From assembly GCA_028335825.1 (NCBI GenBank), contig JAIOKI010000002.1, forward strand, positions 744,001 to 808,000: 64,000 bases of DNA. Reading direction: 5' to 3'. The number at the start of each line of letters is the position of its first letter. The first letter of the stretch is position 1. Source of the DNA: Nosema muscidifuracis (taxonomy: Eukaryota > Microsporidia > Nosematidae). Shown here piece after piece: positions 1 through 8,961 of this stretch. The notes under the pieces are model-generated. The model searched no databases, was not told the origin of the DNA, and saw nothing but the letters and a program-made list of their open reading frames with translations. A program made the translations under genes and the position numbers.

Positions 1-103
1 TAATTAAGAAGATATAATGAAGAATAAATTGATTTTATCTTCTATAGATAATAATCCTGAGGAATTATAAATATAAATTGAATATAAACGAATTTAAATA
101 AAT

Positions 104-235
104 TGAATATAACCATATAATAAATATAAATTGAATCTTCCTAATTGAATATAATAAAAGAATAAATTAAATATAGCCATATAATAAATATAAATTGAAT
201 CTTCCTAATTAAATATAATAAAATAATATAAATAA
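104..235. repeat. 64-bp tandem duplication
   Basis: Two imperfect copies of a 64-bp AT-rich unit lie downstream of the BUD32 gene; the shared core reads CCATATAATAAATATAAATT and occurs at 113 and 177. No gene is visible in positions 1-277. Confidence 0.75.
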
Positions 236-277
236 CCAATTTAAATTTTAAGTTTTTAACTTAAAATATAATTATAA

Positions 278-862
278 TTAATTTACTTGTTTTCTTCCAC
301 GTTTCCTAACTAATTCAAGTCTCGTCATAACTTCTTCTGTGTTTTCTTTGCTTACATACCCAGAATAAAATGATTCAATATATTTTAAATCGTGAGCACA
401 TTTTATAGACTTTTCGAATACGTAAAGATCGACAGCTTTATCTTCAGCTTTACTAGATATAAAAGATAATCCAAAGTCAATGATATAAACCTTATCTTTA
501 TAAATAAAATTAGAAGTAGTTAAATCTCCATGTATGATATTATTTGTATGAAGAGTATTTACAAGTGTACCTATCTCATAAAATATATTTTCAAGATTAT
601 TATTTGAGTCAGTAATTTCTTTAACAGTTTTACCATCGATATATTCCATTTGAATTATATTTCCTTCACAAAATTTAAAAGAAGGAGTTGGTATTCCTAA
701 TGAATTTAGTTTTTTCATAATAGTACATTCTTTCTTAGTTCTTTGTTTAGTTATTTTTGTATCAAGTTCAGGTATTCTATATTTTTTACTAAGTCTTTCT
801 TTAAAAAGAATTCCTTCTTTAATATAAATTACTGATTCTGCACCGCGAAACAATATTTTCAT
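278..862 (-). CDS. BUD32: KEOPS kinase/ATPase Bud32 (PRPK)
   Basis: A 194-residue small atypical kinase. Bud32 is the ATPase subunit of the KEOPS complex, which makes N6-threonylcarbamoyladenosine at position 37 of ANN-decoding tRNAs. Visible family marks are FRGAES near the N-terminus, FKERLSKKYRIPELD (the KxR...KxYRxPxLD signature), the catalytic loop HGDLTTSN around residue 112, DFGLSF around residue 130, and the basic C-terminus RKRGRKQ. The length is just under the usual 210-260 residues, as expected for the short single-domain form. The start is preceded by the CCCC motif (ATTTTACCCCTTATAATG on the minus strand). It lies in a minus-strand block with other RNA-maturation genes. Assignment is firm because HGDLTTSN and the KERxxKxYR motif are diagnostic. 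Confidence 0.95.
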   Translation of the reverse strand: MKILFRGAESVIYIKEGILFKERLSKKYRIPELDTKITKQRTKKECTIMKKLNSLGIPTPSFKFCEGNIIQMEYIDGKTVKEITDSNNNLENIFYEIGTLVNTLHTNNIIHGDLTTSNFIYKDKVYIIDFGLSFISSKAEDKAVDLYVFEKSIKCAHDLKYIESFYSGYVSKENTEEVMTRLELVRKRGRKQVN

Positions 863-896
863 TATAAGGGGTAAAATAAAAAAAATAAAAATTAAT

Positions 897-1523
897 TTAT
901 TTTACAGACTTGGAGGTTATTTCCAGTATTTGATAAATATCATCTATTTCATTTTCTTTACCAATTTTCTCAATATAAATATATTCATTTTTAGATTTAG
1001 TAGCTACAAGATAGTACCAGTCTTTTTCAAGATCTTCTAATTCTATAGGATCTCTAATAAATATATCATTAATGGCTATGAAGTAGTAACAAGAAGGAAG
1101 AAAGTTTACTGAAATATTTATATCTCTAAGTAAGTAATTAATTAAATCTACAGATGGTTCATAACAATTTCCATCTAAATTTAATATTCTTAGCTCTATA
1201 TACAAACTTAAGACTTTCTTGTTATATTTTATACAGAGACTTTCTAAATCTATAGATTTCTGATTAATATATACTTTATAAAGAAAGTTATTTAATCTAT
1301 CACATCTTTTATTATTAGAAAAACAGTTTATATTAACAATCCCTTCATTTGGTTTATCTATAAAAGGCTTGACTTCTGATATATGATAAAGACCAATTAT
1401 TTGTGTTTGACCGTGGTTCAAAAAATAAAAATTCTCCATTTTTTTTATTTCTGAAGTTCTAGCGTCTAAAAAATCTCTGTTATCAAAACGAGAATAATTT
1501 TGTAAAAGATCTTTGACAATCAT
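897..1523 (-). CDS. RNase PH-like core exosome subunit (Rrp42/43/45 type)
   Basis: A 208-residue divergent RNase PH-fold protein. The N-terminal NRDFLDARTSEI stretch matches the R(P)DGRxxxExR opening of the family. HGQTQIIGLYHISEVKPF fits the GxTxVxxGIxxExxxP strand pair. KSIDLESLCIKYNKKVLSLYIELRILNLDGNCYE (residues about 90-122) fits the LCI...LyiDixxLnxDGN block typical of Rrp43, Rrp42 and Rrp45. In eukaryotes these subunits form the catalytically inert six-membered ring of the RNA exosome, which threads RNA to Rrp44/Rrp6. Which of the six it is cannot be decided by eye; Rrp43 fits slightly best. The start has the CCCC motif upstream (TTTCACCCCAAATGATG), and the gene lies 34 bp from BUD32. 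Confidence 0.7.
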   Translation of the reverse strand: MIVKDLLQNYSRFDNRDFLDARTSEIKKMENFYFLNHGQTQIIGLYHISEVKPFIDKPNEGIVNINCFSNNKRCDRLNNFLYKVYINQKSIDLESLCIKYNKKVLSLYIELRILNLDGNCYEPSVDLINYLLRDINISVNFLPSCYYFIAINDIFIRDPIELEDLEKDWYYLVATKSKNEYIYIEKIGKENEIDDIYQILEITSKSVK

Positions 1524-1548
1524 TTGGGGTGAAAGATAAGAAAAGTTG

Positions 1549-1672
1549 TAAATTAAGTAAAAAGATATTCATTATCATTATAAATTAAGTAAAAAGATAT
1601 TCATTATCATTGTAAATTATCTATAATATAATATTTATTAACATTGTAAATGATCTATAATATAATATTTAA
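1549..1672. repeat. 32-bp and 34-bp tandem duplications
   Basis: A 32-bp unit beginning TAAATTAAGTAAAAAGATAT is present twice (1549 and 1581). It is followed by a 34-bp unit beginning CTATAATATAATATTTA, also twice (1621 and 1655). They fill the upstream region of the exosome-subunit gene. Confidence 0.8.
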
Positions 1673-1782
1673 AAATTTTATCATGATGATTATTCTTTTT
1701 TAACTACAAATAGAATGAAAAAATAATCTAAAAATTAAAGTAAAGATTTTATTTTTAAATAAAAAACTTTTTATAAATTAAT

Positions 1783-2460
1783 TTATTTTTTATATTTTTT
1801 TTTTGATTTAGATTTTGTATTCTTAGTAGATCTATCTCTTCTATTAGTCTCTGATACATAATTCTGTAATACAAGATACTGCTTAGTATTTTTGGTATTA
1901 GGTTTCTCAATTTGTATACCTCCAAAAAATCCTGCACGCATAGCTTCATTCTTAAGCAATTCAATATCTTTTTTGTTTTTAAGATAAAACTGTAAAACAC
2001 ATTTAGTATTAGCTTTACATACAGAATATAAACTTGTAAAAAACGTACGAATTCTTTTTTTAGGGACATGAGATGAATCGTAACTTTGAAAAAGCCATTG
2101 CACCGCACTGACACTAATAACTCCATCAAAAATACCAGGTTTAAAACATAGACCTTCACCAATATCTCCTCTGAATTGATCTATACTCTCATTTTTATCT
2201 TTACATATTTCTAACATCCCCTTTGAAATATCAACACCTATCCAGTCTATATTATTTTCAGATAATACACTTCCACTTATCCCTGTACCACATCCTATAT
2301 CAAGAATGAGACCTCTTTCTTCTAGTTCAAGAAGATCAAAACATTTACGTGCTATTTCTTTTTGAATTTCTTGTATACGACTGTTGTTATCATATTTCAT
2401 TGCATTTTCTTTATCATAAAAACATTCTGCTGGTCCACTAAGTTCTGGAATTTTACCCAT
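1783..2460 (-). CDS. BUD23: 18S rRNA (guanine-N7) methyltransferase Bud23
   Basis: A 225-residue SAM-dependent methyltransferase that modifies a guanine in the 18S rRNA P-site region and acts in small-subunit export. The N-terminus MGKIPELSGPAECFYDKENAMKY, followed by NNSRIQEIQ, is almost diagnostic for Bud23/WBSCR22. LDIGCGTGISG (about residue 53) is SAM motif I, and DWIGVDIS is motif II. VISVSAVQWLFQS contains the conserved AVQWL of the family. The C-terminal 20 residues are lysine-rich, as in the yeast protein, where the tail binds rRNA. Family members are usually 270-280 residues, so this one is shortened in the C-terminal half. It probably needs Trm112, which is not in the window. Its 5' end has been tandemly copied upstream (see the repeat at 2449-2640). 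Confidence 0.95.
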   Translation of the reverse strand: MGKIPELSGPAECFYDKENAMKYDNNSRIQEIQKEIARKCFDLLELEERGLILDIGCGTGISGSVLSENNIDWIGVDISKGMLEICKDKNESIDQFRGDIGEGLCFKPGIFDGVISVSAVQWLFQSYDSSHVPKKRIRTFFTSLYSVCKANTKCVLQFYLKNKKDIELLKNEAMRAGFFGGIQIEKPNTKNTKQYLVLQNYVSETNRRDRSTKNTKSKSKKKYKK

Positions 2461-2640
2461 GATGTATTAGGATAAAAAAAATTCTTTTTGTCAATATGAT
2501 AATTCTTTAACGAAAATTTTACAAAGTTATGGAATTTTACCCATGATGTATTAGGATAAAAAAATGTATTTCTTTTGACAATATGATAATTCTTTAACGA
2601 AAAATTTTACAAAGCTATAGAATTTTACACATGGTACATC
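2449..2640. repeat. 84-88 bp tandem copies of the BUD23 5' end
   Basis: The segment carrying the BUD23 start codon and leader is repeated upstream. Real start CAT lies at 2458-2460, the second copy at 2542-2544 and a decayed third at 2630-2632. The second copy keeps ATG GGT AAA ATT CCA and then reaches TAA, giving a five-codon upstream frame MGKIP before the true start. Confidence 0.9.
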
Positions 2641-2661
2641 AAAATTAAAAAAATAAATTAT

Positions 2662-4185
2662 TTAATTTTCTTTTCGTGTATTTTTATATTTGTTAATAGC
2701 ATCTTCAATATTTTGTTTAGTAATCATAATATAATTATTTTCAAAATTACTTTTTAAACACATCATTCCTGCCTCCTTTACTATACCAGATATCTCAGCA
2801 CCACTGAGTCCTTCAAGAGGTAAATCAGAAATATCAAATTCTTCTATAGGAATATTTCTAATACATTTTTTAAATATATCTATGCATCCATCTTGTGATG
2901 GTAAAGGAACTTCAATTATTTTATCAAATCTTCCAGGTCTAAGAAGAGCTTTATCCAAACTATCAAGTCTATTTGTAGCTCCTATTATGTAAACTTCTCC
3001 ACGATCTTCAAGTCCATCTAACAAAGTTAATATCTGATTAACTATACGGTTATTAAATTCGTTACTATTTCTTTTTTGACAAATTGAATCTATTTCGTCA
3101 AAAAATATTACACAAGGCTGAAGATGTTTAGCACGACCAAATAAACTCCTTAATTCTTTTTCTGAATCACCAACGAACTTGCTAATAAGTTCTGGTCCTC
3201 TGACACTTATAAAATTACAATGACTCATATTAGACACGGCTTTTGCTAACAATGTCTTACCACAACCCGGTGGTCCATACATTAATACTCCACTAGGTTT
3301 TGTTATACCAAGTCTTTGAAATTTCTCTGGAAATTTTGATGGATAAATTATGCTCATTTGTAATTCTTCTTTTACGTTGTACAAAGCTCCAATATTATCG
3401 AAAGTAATACAATTATCCATTTTTTTAATATTTTTTATACTTCTCTCGAAATCTGAAAAAATTAATGATGTTCTATTTTCTGATATTGCTACACTAGCAG
3501 CTATTTTAAATATTTTTTTTATATCTCTAGGTGTACAACCTGGTGTCATTTTTGCAATTACAAGCCAGTCATCAATATTATGACTTAAATTCTTTGCAAA
3601 GAAATTACAAATTTCAGCTCTTTCTTTCATATTCGGTATTTTTATAAGAAGTTCGTTATCAAATCTTTTTAAAGATTCAGGAAGCTGTGCTTGATTTTCA
3701 CATACACCTATAACAACAGATTTTCCTCTGTAATTATTCAGACATTCTGATATTTGTTTGATAACTTTTGAATCATCTTCCACATTTATATCATTTAAAT
3801 TATCTAACAAAATTATTGATAAATCATTCAAATCTCCTTTTCTAAAAGTCTCTCTTACTTCTTTTTCATCAGCATAGTTTCCATTTACAATTGGTATTTT
3901 AAATTCTTGACTAATACTATTTATAAGAAAACTCTTTCCTACACCACTAGCCCCGTGTATAAGTAAAGTAAGTGGTGGATTTATTCCAATCTTATAGTAT
4001 TCTTCTTTTTTTATTAATGGATTGTGTATATAATCAATAATATGTTTCTTGAGATAATCTACTCCACCTAATTCAGAAAATGGTGGGATGTGACTACTAA
4101 GTTTTAAATTATTGTTTAGACTTGTGGCTAAGCATTTATCTCTTAGCATTGAACTTATATTATTCCGATTATTATTTTTATTCAT
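2662..4185 (-). CDS. RIX7: AAA ATPase Rix7/NVL, 60S ribosome biogenesis
   Basis: A 507-residue tandem AAA ATPase. Rix7 (NVL in animals) removes assembly factors from pre-60S particles in the nucleolus. D1 begins at FSELGGVDYLKKH and has Walker A HGASGVGKS (about residue 78) and a weakened Walker B ILLDNLND, where the usual DE is DN. D2 begins FDNIGALYNVKEEL, the family's WxxIGALxxVRxEL block, then Walker A YGPPGCGKT (about 304), pore loop KFVGDSE, Walker B VIFFDEID and arginine finger region LRPGRFDKII. The N-terminal extension of larger orthologues (over 600 residues) is missing. GALxxVKEEL favours Rix7 over Afg2 or Cdc48. D1 probably binds but does not hydrolyse ATP, an inference from the DE to DN change. 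The start follows TAACCCACAAATG. Confidence 0.9.
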   Translation of the reverse strand: MNKNNNRNNISSMLRDKCLATSLNNNLKLSSHIPPFSELGGVDYLKKHIIDYIHNPLIKKEEYYKIGINPPLTLLIHGASGVGKSFLINSISQEFKIPIVNGNYADEKEVRETFRKGDLNDLSIILLDNLNDINVEDDSKVIKQISECLNNYRGKSVVIGVCENQAQLPESLKRFDNELLIKIPNMKERAEICNFFAKNLSHNIDDWLVIAKMTPGCTPRDIKKIFKIAASVAISENRTSLIFSDFERSIKNIKKMDNCITFDNIGALYNVKEELQMSIIYPSKFPEKFQRLGITKPSGVLMYGPPGCGKTLLAKAVSNMSHCNFISVRGPELISKFVGDSEKELRSLFGRAKHLQPCVIFFDEIDSICQKRNSNEFNNRIVNQILTLLDGLEDRGEVYIIGATNRLDSLDKALLRPGRFDKIIEVPLPSQDGCIDIFKKCIRNIPIEEFDISDLPLEGLSGAEISGIVKEAGMMCLKSNFENNYIMITKQNIEDAINKYKNTRKEN

Positions 4186-4489
4186 TTGTGGGTTATAAAA
4201 AAATTAACTGAAAATATTTAAAAATTGGATATTTTTTTTTATCTAATTAAGAAATTCAGAGATATTTTATATAAATAAAAAATTCAATACTGTTTATATA
4301 AATAAGAAATTCAATACTGTTTATATAATTTTCTTATATTATTTTATCTAATTACGAAATTCAGAGATATTTTATATAAATTTTTATATATTTTATATAT
4401 AATAAGAAATTCAATGATATTTTATTTGGAAATTGTAAAGAACTCATTAAATTCTTCTTGATATCTTTTTTTTAATTTTTTTATCCTAA
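4186..4489. other. intergenic, AT repeats
   Basis: A 304-bp spacer between the divergent RIX7 and TyrRS-like genes. It contains irregular copies of AAATTCAGAGATATTTTATA and AAATTCAATACTGTTTATAT (4245-4425). No gene or RNA is visible. Confidence 0.6.
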
Positions 4490-5443
4490 ATGTCTTTAGA
4501 ACTTGACAAACTTAGTGAACTTGAAATTTCTAAAAGAGAATCTCCTAATAAAGATTTAAAATCTATTGGTTGGTTGTATAAAGTAAATGGATTACCAAAT
4601 TTAGGTCACTTTTCCGGTATATTAAAAATATCTAAACTAGCTTGTAAACCAGAAACGAAGATTAAGATATTACTTGATGATTCAGACTACAAGATTAAAA
4701 CTAATACAAGTAAAATAGATGAACAATGTATTGTAATATCAGATATATTAAAAAATATATTTAAGAAACTTGGATTAGTTAATGTAGAAATATTTAGATC
4801 GTCTAAGCTAAGAAGTTCTGAATCTTATGTAAACGATTTTTATAAATTAATATCAGTGACAGGTGAAAATGAAGCATTAGAAGTACTTGAGAAACAAGAT
4901 GATGTAAAAATGGCTGATCTACTAAAACCAGTTATAAAAATTTTAGATTCATTTTTGCTTAGTGTAGATGTTATTGTACATGATAATAAAAAATTGTATG
5001 AATTGGGAAATAGAATATTATCACTGATTAAGTATAAAGAAATTATTAACATAACTAATAGTTCTATATTAAATTCAAAAAATGAAAGAATGAGTCATGA
5101 TGATAAAACACTCAATATTAATGTATTTGATACTGAAAAGAATATTGAAAAAAAGATTAACAAATACTTTTGTGAAGAAGGAAACATAAAATGCAATATT
5201 TTGGGAATATTTGAGCATATTATTTTTCCTTACTACCATATAACAGAATCCGAAGTTAAAATCGTTACTAAAAGTGGGGATATGTTGAATTTTGAAAAAT
5301 ATTCTGATCTTGAGAATATGTTTCTTAGTAAAAAATTTCATCCTGGCGATCTTAAAAATGGATGTGCACGTTTGATTTGTGAAATGTTTAGATCGCTCGT
5401 AGATGAAAATGAAAAAAAGAAGATCGAATTGATTTTTAAATAA
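4490..5443 (+). CDS. tyrosyl-tRNA synthetase homologue with degenerate active site
   Basis: A 317-residue protein with the full layout of a eukaryotic/archaeal TyrRS catalytic core. The C-terminal anticodon half is clear: DTEKNIEKKINKYFCEEGN, then HIIFP and KFHPGDLKNG, matching the FCxPGN...FP...HPGDLKN blocks. The catalytic half is eroded. The HIGH-type motif is PNLGHF (first His replaced by Asn). The strand usually ending LLADLHA reads LLDDSDYK. The tyrosine-binding YPxxQxxD block reads KPVIKILD, and the DxQxGGxDQR segment reads DVIVHDNKKL. KMSKS is reduced to RMSHD. Canonical TyrRS charges tRNA-Tyr; this one probably cannot make tyrosyl-adenylate. It may be a pseudoenzyme retained for another role, perhaps tRNA binding (inference). 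A true TyrRS is expected elsewhere in the genome. The frame is intact, so it is under selection or recently released. Confidence 0.8.
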   Translation: MSLELDKLSELEISKRESPNKDLKSIGWLYKVNGLPNLGHFSGILKISKLACKPETKIKILLDDSDYKIKTNTSKIDEQCIVISDILKNIFKKLGLVNVEIFRSSKLRSSESYVNDFYKLISVTGENEALEVLEKQDDVKMADLLKPVIKILDSFLLSVDVIVHDNKKLYELGNRILSLIKYKEIINITNSSILNSKNERMSHDDKTLNINVFDTEKNIEKKINKYFCEEGNIKCNILGIFEHIIFPYYHITESEVKIVTKSGDMLNFEKYSDLENMFLSKKFHPGDLKNGCARLICEMFRSLVDENEKKKIELIFK

Positions 5444-6025
5444 AATTTATTTAATGAAGTGTTATCTTGTTTTTTAAAGAAAAATTATTTGTAGATGAAT
5501 TTTTTACTTAAAAATATTGACCAGAAATTAGAAATCTTCAATTTAAATACCTTTTAGAGTATAAAATATTTAATGATTGCTGATTTTAATCAAATAGTCC
5601 AAAATCGTAAAAAAATCTCTCAATGATAATTAATATATTTTAAATACTTTTGTAAAAATTCAACTATCACTTATTGAACTAAGAAGTGTTCTTGATTGGT
5701 GTATTAACCGTAAATACGTTATACCTGACGTTTGTTAGATTCATAATCTTTATGGCTTTGACTTTAAGTAATTGAAGGAAAGATCTTTTCCTCTATAAAT
5801 TGAATCTTAAAGATATGCTGAAGTATAAAGCGCAATATTGGTGTTTTATTTTATCATTAAAGTTTTTGTTAGGCTGATGATTTTTCTGATAAACATTGTT
5901 ATTATAAATCTGTATATTTTTTAAACATCATTATAAAAATATAGACTTCTATTATTTTTTTAGGTACCGTTTAACTTTTCAATATTTAACAAATTGAAAT
6001 TCATACTTAAATTAAGATAATTTAT
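5444..6025. other. intergenic with possible decayed coding sequence
   Basis: A 582-bp gap between the converging TyrRS-like and dUTPase genes. Around 5,650-5,730 the plus strand reads as protein-like sequence (for example LRSVLDWCINRKYVIPDVC) without a start or enough length for a gene. The base composition is less extreme than in the satellite-filled spacers. It may be a gene fossil of unknown family. Confidence 0.35.
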
Positions 6026-6463
6026 TTAAAGAAGTCCTGTAGATCCAAATCCAGCTTCACCTCTAGTTGAATCTTCTAAACTATCCACCTCTTTAATTTC
6101 ATAAACACAAGTCTCGATAAGTACCATCTGAGCTATTCTTGATCCAGCTTCAAACTCAAAAGGTTTATTACTATTATTAAGTATTTTGACTACAAGTTCT
6201 TCTTTACTATCAGGAAATACTTTTGAGTTAATAATTTCTAAACCATTTTTAACTGCCAACCCTGATCTACCAAAAACAATACCAATAGTTCCATTAGGTA
6301 TAGAAAAAATCAATCCTGTTTTTACTTCTAAAATTTCTTTTGGGTTTATTTTTCCGCTCTTAAGTGCGCTTAAATCATAACCAGCAGCTCCTTCACTGTG
6401 TCTGATTGGTATCTTTGCATCTTTATCAAGTTTAGTAATCTTAAGGATTTGAGAAGAAGTCAT
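6026..6463 (-). CDS. dUTPase-family protein lacking motif III
   Basis: A 145-residue trimeric-type dUTPase homologue. dUTPase hydrolyses dUTP to dUMP and PPi, keeping uracil out of DNA and feeding dTMP synthesis. Motif I (EGAAGYDL), motif II (GRSGLAVKNG), motif IV (GSRIAQM) and motif V (RGEAGFGSTG, the P-loop-like phosphate binder) are all present. Motif III, normally GVIDxDYxG with the water-activating Asp and the uracil-stacking Tyr, is replaced by NSKVFPDSKEE. In an alignment anchored on the following strand (ELVVKI), the catalytic Asp falls on Phe and the Tyr on Ser, with two residues deleted. Activity is therefore doubtful; a non-catalytic dUTP-binding role is possible. Length is normal. 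The start has CCC upstream (CAACCCTCAATGACT). Confidence 0.85.
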   Translation of the reverse strand: MTSSQILKITKLDKDAKIPIRHSEGAAGYDLSALKSGKINPKEILEVKTGLIFSIPNGTIGIVFGRSGLAVKNGLEIINSKVFPDSKEELVVKILNNSNKPFEFEAGSRIAQMVLIETCVYEIKEVDSLEDSTRGEAGFGSTGLL

Positions 6464-6945
6464 TGAGGGTTGAAAAGGAGAAATATTTGTTAAATTTAAT
6501 GATCTTGATTTTAAATCTAAAAGAAATTATTGATTAATAATTTATAGTCTAAATATAAATATTAATATAAAATTTTTGAATTGTAAAATAAATCATAGAA
6601 CTTTCTAATCTTTGCATTATAAATTAGACATTGATTATTAATTATTTATCTAATATAAATACTTCTATTTAATCTTTGCAATATTAAGTGATTACTAATT
6701 ATTAAATCTTTGCAATATTAAACTATTGATTACTAATTATTAAATCTTTCCTATATTAAACTATTGATTACTAATTATAAAATCTTTGCAATATTAAGTA
6801 ATTACTAATTATTTATCTAATATAAATACTTCTATTAAATCTCTGCAATATTAAGAATTATTGATTTTACTAATTTATCGTTAAATATAAATCGTTTCTA
6901 AGAAAAGATATTATTGAATAAAGAAAATATTTAAAATATCCCTCA
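6464..6945. repeat. imperfect ~50-bp repeats between dUTPase and ELP2
   Basis: A 482-bp spacer in which TCTTTGCAATATTAA and ATTGATTACTAATTATTAAA recur about six times from 6,600 to 6,870. No gene is visible. Confidence 0.75.
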
Positions 6946-8961
6946 ATGATACGAAAACACATATTTGGAGGATGTAATGTCAAAACAAAAACTTCATGCA
7001 TCTTCGATGATATTTTATATTTCTGCTCATCTTCAAATATTTTAATATCTTCTAGTACAGAAGTAGAGAATCTGATATATTTAGATAATTTTTTAAATTT
7101 TGTAAGAGTATATAATAACATAATAATAAGTGGAGATATTTGTGGTACATTTTACGTAATAGAAAATAAATTAATTAATAGATACAAATTTGATACATGT
7201 ATACAAGATGGATGCTTATTAACCAATGATCTAGTTCTAGTTATATTTCTGAAAAAAGTTTTAATTTATAACATCAGGAATAAAGAATGCGAAATGGAAT
7301 TAATAGTAAAAAGTCTGATTAGTAGTTGTTCTGTACATAATAATAAGATATTAATAGGAAATACAGAAGGATCTCTAAATATATATGACATGAAATTTAA
7401 TTTAATATGTCAAACACAGTGTCATGAAGATCGAATTCAGGATATTTCTTGTACAACTATAAGTAATAGAGAAATTATATCAACATGTTCTAAAGATAAT
7501 ACTATAAAAATATGGGAACTAGAAAATGATCATTTAATTCATAAACAGACACTTGTAGGTCATAACGACTGGGTAAATCAAATAAATTGGTCGACTAAAA
7601 ATGAATTAATTAGTGCATCATCTGATAAAAGTATTATGATATGGAAAATGACTGATAATTTTGTATGGGAGAATGAGTCAATATTAGGTGGTGCAAAACC
7701 ATTTTTAAATGGATTTTATATGGGAAATTCTATAATAGGTCAATCACTATCAGGATCATTTTACAAATTTGAAGAGATCGTTACAGATTTCATATCAGGA
7801 CATACTGATGAAATTATGAGCTTGGATTGGAATGGAGAATATTTGTTATCAACATCTTTAGATAAAACTGCTAGAATTTTTGTTAATAATAGAGAAATAG
7901 GTCGACCTTTAACCCATGGATATGGATTATCATCAGGAAAATTTCTTAATGAAGATGATCTTTGTATAATAGTAGGAGGTCAAGAAACTATAATTAGAGC
8001 ATTTGAACCTACTTTTATATTTTATTTAAGCTGTGATTGGATGAATTCAAATTTAGTATCTAAATTAAATTTACTGAATATTTCTAATAATACAAAGAAC
8101 AATGAAAATATATTAAATGATACTAAAAATATATTAAATGATAATAAAAATATATTAAATGATACTAAAAATTATTTTGAAAAAATAGATGATTATAAAA
8201 TGGCAGCTGTTCCTGCAGAGTTATCTCTAACTAACGATGCTATTGAAGATTACAATTTCGAAAATGTTAACGAATATCTTTTATCTACTACTACTTTTAC
8301 CGAAATAAAAAAGATGTACGGTCATTATTTTGAGATATCTGATGTAGTAGTATCAAAGAATTATATAGCATCATGTAACAAATCTCTTACAAAAAAGTTT
8401 AGTGGAATATTTTTATGGAATAAAAATTTTGAGATATTGGATTACCTTGAAATCCATTCGTATGGGATAATTAGATTAAAATTCTCACCTGATGAAAAAT
8501 ATTTATGTGCAGTATCTAAAGATAAAACATCAAGTGTGTACAAAATTGATAACAAGTTATGTTTTATGTACAGAAATACTGATCATAAACGAGTAATTTG
8601 GGATTGTTCGTTTTCGTTTGATTCCAAATATTATGCAACATGTAGCCGTGATAGAAAAATTTTAATTTATGATTTATCGTTAGATAATCAACTTAGATGG
8701 TGTATCGAGCTTGAAAATGAAGTTACATCCTTAGATTTTTGTCCTATAGCTTATAAAATTGCAGTTGGTACAGAATTAGGAGAAATATTTTTGATTGAAA
8801 AATCTGAAACTGATTTTGTATTAAATAACAATTTTAGATATTTGGCGCATAGTCAACGTATCAATACATTAAAATTTAATAAGAAAGGAGATTTACTTGC
8901 ATCAGGTGGAAAAGATGGATTAATAAATATTTTTGAGTTTTATGAAATTAAGAGTTTTTAG
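6946..8961 (+). CDS. ELP2: Elongator complex subunit Elp2
   Basis: A 671-residue double WD40 propeller. Elp2 is a scaffold subunit of Elongator, which starts wobble-uridine (U34) modification of tRNAs. Diagnostic segments are HNDWVNQINW (about residue 205), ESILGGAKPF and QSLSGSFYKF. The HTDEIMSLDWNGEYLLSTSLDKTARIF block is followed by REIGRPLTHGYGLSSGKF, which is Elp2's RPQxHGYD, and MAAVPAELSLTNDAI is its AAVPALGLSNKAI. The second propeller follows (IIRLKFSPDEKYLCAVSKDKT, then WDCSFSFDSKYYATCSRDRKI). The length is about 85% of the yeast protein. A 21-bp in-frame repeat lies between the propellers (8104-8172). CCC precedes the start (ATCCCTCAATG). Confidence 0.93.
   Translation: MIRKHIFGGCNVKTKTSCIFDDILYFCSSSNILISSSTEVENLIYLDNFLNFVRVYNNIIISGDICGTFYVIENKLINRYKFDTCIQDGCLLTNDLVLVIFLKKVLIYNIRNKECEMELIVKSLISSCSVHNNKILIGNTEGSLNIYDMKFNLICQTQCHEDRIQDISCTTISNREIISTCSKDNTIKIWELENDHLIHKQTLVGHNDWVNQINWSTKNELISASSDKSIMIWKMTDNFVWENESILGGAKPFLNGFYMGNSIIGQSLSGSFYKFEEIVTDFISGHTDEIMSLDWNGEYLLSTSLDKTARIFVNNREIGRPLTHGYGLSSGKFLNEDDLCIIVGGQETIIRAFEPTFIFYLSCDWMNSNLVSKLNLLNISNNTKNNENILNDTKNILNDNKNILNDTKNYFEKIDDYKMAAVPAELSLTNDAIEDYNFENVNEYLLSTTTFTEIKKMYGHYFEISDVVVSKNYIASCNKSLTKKFSGIFLWNKNFEILDYLEIHSYGIIRLKFSPDEKYLCAVSKDKTSSVYKIDNKLCFMYRNTDHKRVIWDCSFSFDSKYYATCSRDRKILIYDLSLDNQLRWCIELENEVTSLDFCPIAYKIAVGTELGEIFLIEKSETDFVLNNNFRYLAHSQRINTLKFNKKGDLLASGGKDGLINIFEFYEIKSF
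8104..8172 (+). repeat. in-frame 21-bp repeat in ELP2
   Basis: Three copies of a 21-bp unit encode NILND[TN]K. They form a flexible Asn/Lys linker between the two WD40 propellers, where other Elp2 proteins have a variable loop. Confidence 0.85.

Noticed and set aside
1755-2162. A 135-codon minus-strand open frame
   Set aside because: It overlaps BUD23 in another frame, and BUD23 has all family motifs.
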